From contig NZ_JAPDPD010000015.1 in assembly GCF_026283965.1 (NCBI RefSeq), positions 1 through 64,000 of the forward strand: 64,000 bases of DNA, in the 5' to 3' direction. Made by a program: the position numbers and the translations under genes. This DNA is from Dyella subtropica. GTDB taxonomy: Bacteria; Pseudomonadota; Gammaproteobacteria; Xanthomonadales; Rhodanobacteraceae. Of this stretch, positions 61,743-64,000 are shown in pieces (position 1 is the stretch's first letter; every line of letters begins with the position of its first letter). Under the pieces are notes generated by a model. That model was not told the origin of the DNA, made no database searches, and was given only the letters and a program-made list of their open reading frames with translations.

Positions 61743-63695
61743 TCATGGCCCCTTTCCCGGTAGCAGGTATTTCTGCCAGAACAGTATCGAAGCGGCGTCG
61801 AAGTGGTTTCTATTCTGCTTCTTCTGAAAGCCGTGACCTTCGTCCTTGAACTCGAGAAACCACACGTCATTGCCATTCGCACGCACAGCGCTGGCGATTT
61901 GTAGACCCTCCGCGGCTGGCACGCGCGGGTCGTTCGCGCCAACGGCAACGAACAGCGGAGCGCTGATGTTCTTTGCATTCGTCGTCGGCGCTATACGTTC
62001 AAGAAATGCACGCATTTCAGGATCACGCTCGTCGCCGTATTCTGCCCGGCGCAGGTCTCGCCGGTAGCCTTCAGTATGCTCCAGAAACGTGACGAAATTG
62101 CTTTGTCCGACGAGCTCTATGCCCGCCTGCAAGCGTTTGCTGTAGTGCGTTAACGTGGATAAAACCATAAAGCCGCCATAGGAGCCGCCAAACACTCCAA
62201 CGCGCTTAGCATCGAGTTCTCGGCGCGTGCCGACCCAATCGAGCAATGCGCCAATGTCTTTGACCGCATCCTCCCGCTTGAAGCCGTTGTCGAGCCCCAG
62301 ATAAGTTTTGCCGTAGCCGGTCGAGCCGCGTACGTTTGGCATGATCACCGCCACGCCCAGTTCGTTCACCCAGAACGCTATTTGGGCGTTGAACAATGGC
62401 CGGGCCTGATCCTCCGGGCCACCGTGGATCTGAATAATGACTGGGAAAGGCCCTTTGCCCGGAGGGCGATAGTAGAAGGCGGGAATGCGGCGCGGCTTGC
62501 CTGCTACTTGGTCGAAAGTCGGAAAGTGTTCGAGCGAGGGCTCGACAAAGCGACTGGCATCGAGGCCGCCGACCTCGCTTGACGTCCAGCGCTCCAGCAC
62601 CGGATGGGCCAGGTCGATGGCATAGAAGTCACCAGGCGACACGGCGGACATGAAAGTGAAGCCCAGCCGCTTGCTATCGGCGCTGAACGCCATCGAATCC
62701 ACTTGCCCGCTCTTTAGTGCTGGCAACGCGACTTCGTGGCCCGACTTAAGATCGATCAAATGCAAAACATCAATGCCATCCTGATTAGCTGCGAATGCAA
62801 GGTATTGGCCATTTTTCGATAACGTAAAACCCTCAATGTCCCACGGGATATTCGCAGTAAGGCGCTGCATGAATACAGTTGCGAGATCACGATAGTGCAA
62901 CTCGGCGAATTCGCCGGTTTCGTTCGATATGTAGTAAATGCCCTTGCCGTCACGCGAGAACTTCATCTCGTTATAGGCTGTCTTGTGCCCGGCATCGCCG
63001 ATTCCCGTCATCGCACCGCTGGCGATATTCACAAGGTACGGGTGCGACTCTTCATCTGAAAGATACTGGCGCACCAGCAGTCGGGAGTCGTCCGGCGACC
63101 AGTCAAACACGTCCCAGGTGCCGCTGCGCTCCACAACGGCCTTGCTGGGTTTGCCGTCCAGTCCGACGATATGCACATCGCTATCGTTGCCGTTGCGCCG
63201 CGTGGTATCGAATGCTATGAGATCGCCACGATTGGACCAGACAGGGCCCTCGTTGCGTGACTTCCCATCGGTAAGCAATTGCGTCGCCCGCGTATCCAGG
63301 TCGAAGTAATAGATCTGGAAGAACTCCGCTCCTCCGATATCTTTGACAAACGCGAAGCCGTTACGCGATGGATTCACGGTAACGCTGCCCACCGGATCGG
63401 TGTAGAAGGTCAACTGCTGACGCGCATCACCAGGATGGTTAACCCAGTGCGCCTGGTAAGTGTCGCCAAAACGTGTGGAAATAATCGCGCCTTGCCCATT
63501 GGCAAGCCAGCCATCGAAATCCGCCCGCCGAATACCCTGATATCGCAGTAACCGATCGCCTAGCTCAACGGGAATCTCAGGAATACCCTCGGTAATGCAG
63601 TTTCCTTTTTCAACACGCTGGGGATTCGACTGGGCGTGGATCTGATGGGGGGCGCATGAGGATAAAAGTGCCGCAACAAGCAACGCGTATTTCAT
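61743..63695 (-). CDS. S9 family prolyl oligopeptidase / dipeptidyl aminopeptidase, lipoprotein
   Basis: The 650-residue lipoprotein has a signal (MKYALLVAALLSSC, lipobox LSSC). A seven-bladed beta propeller (about 60-380) precedes an alpha/beta hydrolase domain with Ser in VFGGSYGGFMV, Asp in VGANDPRVP and His in DEGHGF. It cleaves oligopeptides, probably in the periplasm or at the outer membrane. The ATG is preferred over an upstream GTG because a GTGAGG site lies seven bases ahead. It is divergent from a MarR-type gene, which may control it. Confidence 0.9.
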   Translation of the reverse strand: MKYALLVAALLSSCAPHQIHAQSNPQRVEKGNCITEGIPEIPVELGDRLLRYQGIRRADFDGWLANGQGAIISTRFGDTYQAHWVNHPGDARQQLTFYTDPVGSVTVNPSRNGFAFVKDIGGAEFFQIYYFDLDTRATQLLTDGKSRNEGPVWSNRGDLIAFDTTRRNGNDSDVHIVGLDGKPSKAVVERSGTWDVFDWSPDDSRLLVRQYLSDEESHPYLVNIASGAMTGIGDAGHKTAYNEMKFSRDGKGIYYISNETGEFAELHYRDLATVFMQRLTANIPWDIEGFTLSKNGQYLAFAANQDGIDVLHLIDLKSGHEVALPALKSGQVDSMAFSADSKRLGFTFMSAVSPGDFYAIDLAHPVLERWTSSEVGGLDASRFVEPSLEHFPTFDQVAGKPRRIPAFYYRPPGKGPFPVIIQIHGGPEDQARPLFNAQIAFWVNELGVAVIMPNVRGSTGYGKTYLGLDNGFKREDAVKDIGALLDWVGTRRELDAKRVGVFGGSYGGFMVLSTLTHYSKRLQAGIELVGQSNFVTFLEHTEGYRRDLRRAEYGDERDPEMRAFLERIAPTTNAKNISAPLFVAVGANDPRVPAAEGLQIASAVRANGNDVWFLEFKDEGHGFQKKQNRNHFDAASILFWQKYLLPGKGP

Positions 63696-63782
63696 GGCAT
63701 GCCTCACTGTGAAGTGGGTGTTCTGCTATGAAGCAACTAGAACGGCGTTTTTTACTTGACAAGAATGAATTTACCTTGAAAA

Positions 63783-63800
63783 TATCTCGATGTAAAGATA
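63783..63800. promoter_or_regulatory. MarR-type operator
   Basis: TATCTCGATGTAAAGATA is a near-perfect inverted repeat of the MarR-family operator type, with a TTGACA -35-like sequence at 63756. It lies between the divergent peptidase and MarR genes. Confidence 0.6.
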
Positions 63801-63836
63801 CTTGCTGTTAACATAACTGACCGGGAAGCCGACGAT

Positions 63837-64000
63837 ATGCCGAAGCCCCCTATCCCGCCGGGCAAGGATCGGGTCGACCAACTGCTGCGCGATTGGCAGC
63901 GCGAACGCCCGGATCTGAATGCCACGGCCACGGCCATGGCCGTGGTTGGCCGCATCCTTAATCTGGGGCGTGTCCTGGAGGCCAGGGCTAACGACTCCCT
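63837..64000 (+). CDS. MarR-family transcriptional regulator, N-terminal part
   Basis: The first 54 codons of a plus-strand gene are present: DQLLRDWQRERPDLNATATA followed by MAVVGRILNLGRVLEARA, which resembles the N-terminus of MarR-family regulators (helix, then the Met-x-x-x-GR-L segment). The winged HTH lies outside the window. The operator-like site 37 bases upstream supports autoregulation. Confidence 0.7.
   Translation, partial: MPKPPIPPGKDRVDQLLRDWQRERPDLNATATAMAVVGRILNLGRVLEARANDS

Noticed and set aside
1-64000. CRISPR array or tRNA gene
   Set aside because: No regularly spaced repeats with unique spacers and no tRNA-like cloverleaf with CCA-type end was seen.

Overview
The window reads as a high-GC gammaproteobacterial chromosome, most likely of the order Xanthomonadales. 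This is an inference from the dif-type site, the XerCD-integrating filamentous prophage with a DUF3693-type regulator, and the IS30, S9 peptidase and MarR proteins. It lies at the replication terminus, because a near-consensus dif site sits at 34586-34613. Nearly everything else is accessory DNA. No tRNA, rRNA or CRISPR array was seen.

1-17.8 kb: the edge of an IS30-family element, then a compact twelve-gene minus-strand operon (16700 down to 356). A sigma-54 promoter and a palindromic enhancer-like site precede it, and a PspF-like sigma-54 activator lies just upstream. The operon encodes a DUF3467 protein, a 1324-residue protein joining a peptidoglycan amidase, a YiiX-like domain and two papain-like domains, a cytoplasmic-type subtilase, a Trypco2-like protein, a possible ABBA-fold protein, four paralogues of one unknown family and two of another. 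I do not recognise it as a described system and it is the best candidate for an undescribed one.

17.8-34.5 kb: degraded DNA (an aldehyde dehydrogenase tail), then a tniA-tniB-tniQ transposition module. Next come a tyrosine recombinase, a HEPN/RES toxin and a KfrA-like protein, followed by defence-like cargo (DUF5131 and TcmP, GNAT, lipoprotein, HEPN protein, PIN protein with partner), an MbcA-like antitoxin and a second TniQ-like protein next to dif.

34.6-42.1 kb: a complete filamentous (Inoviridae) prophage at dif. Right of its core-site repeat is a short duplicate of phage sequence, suggesting a second, truncated phage. The phage has a leftward replication and structural operon, a rightward DUF3693 regulator, and between them a large two-fold symmetric operator.

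42.1-56.2 kb: a repeat-rich, possibly transposon-end region, two MbcA/ParS-like proteins, and a second KfrA-like and tyrosine recombinase pair. A three-gene defence-like operon follows: a RloC-like zinc-hook ATPase, a DUF2130 protein, and a 1957-residue DUF4011 helicase-nuclease.

56.2-60.5 kb: four unrecognised minus-strand genes separated by a repeated approximately 65-bp element and an attC-like hairpin, resembling an integron cassette array without an integrase.

60.7-64 kb: an acyltransferase-3 tail and an IS110 tail (remnants), then a lipoprotein S9 peptidase divergent from a MarR-family regulator with a MarR-type operator between them.
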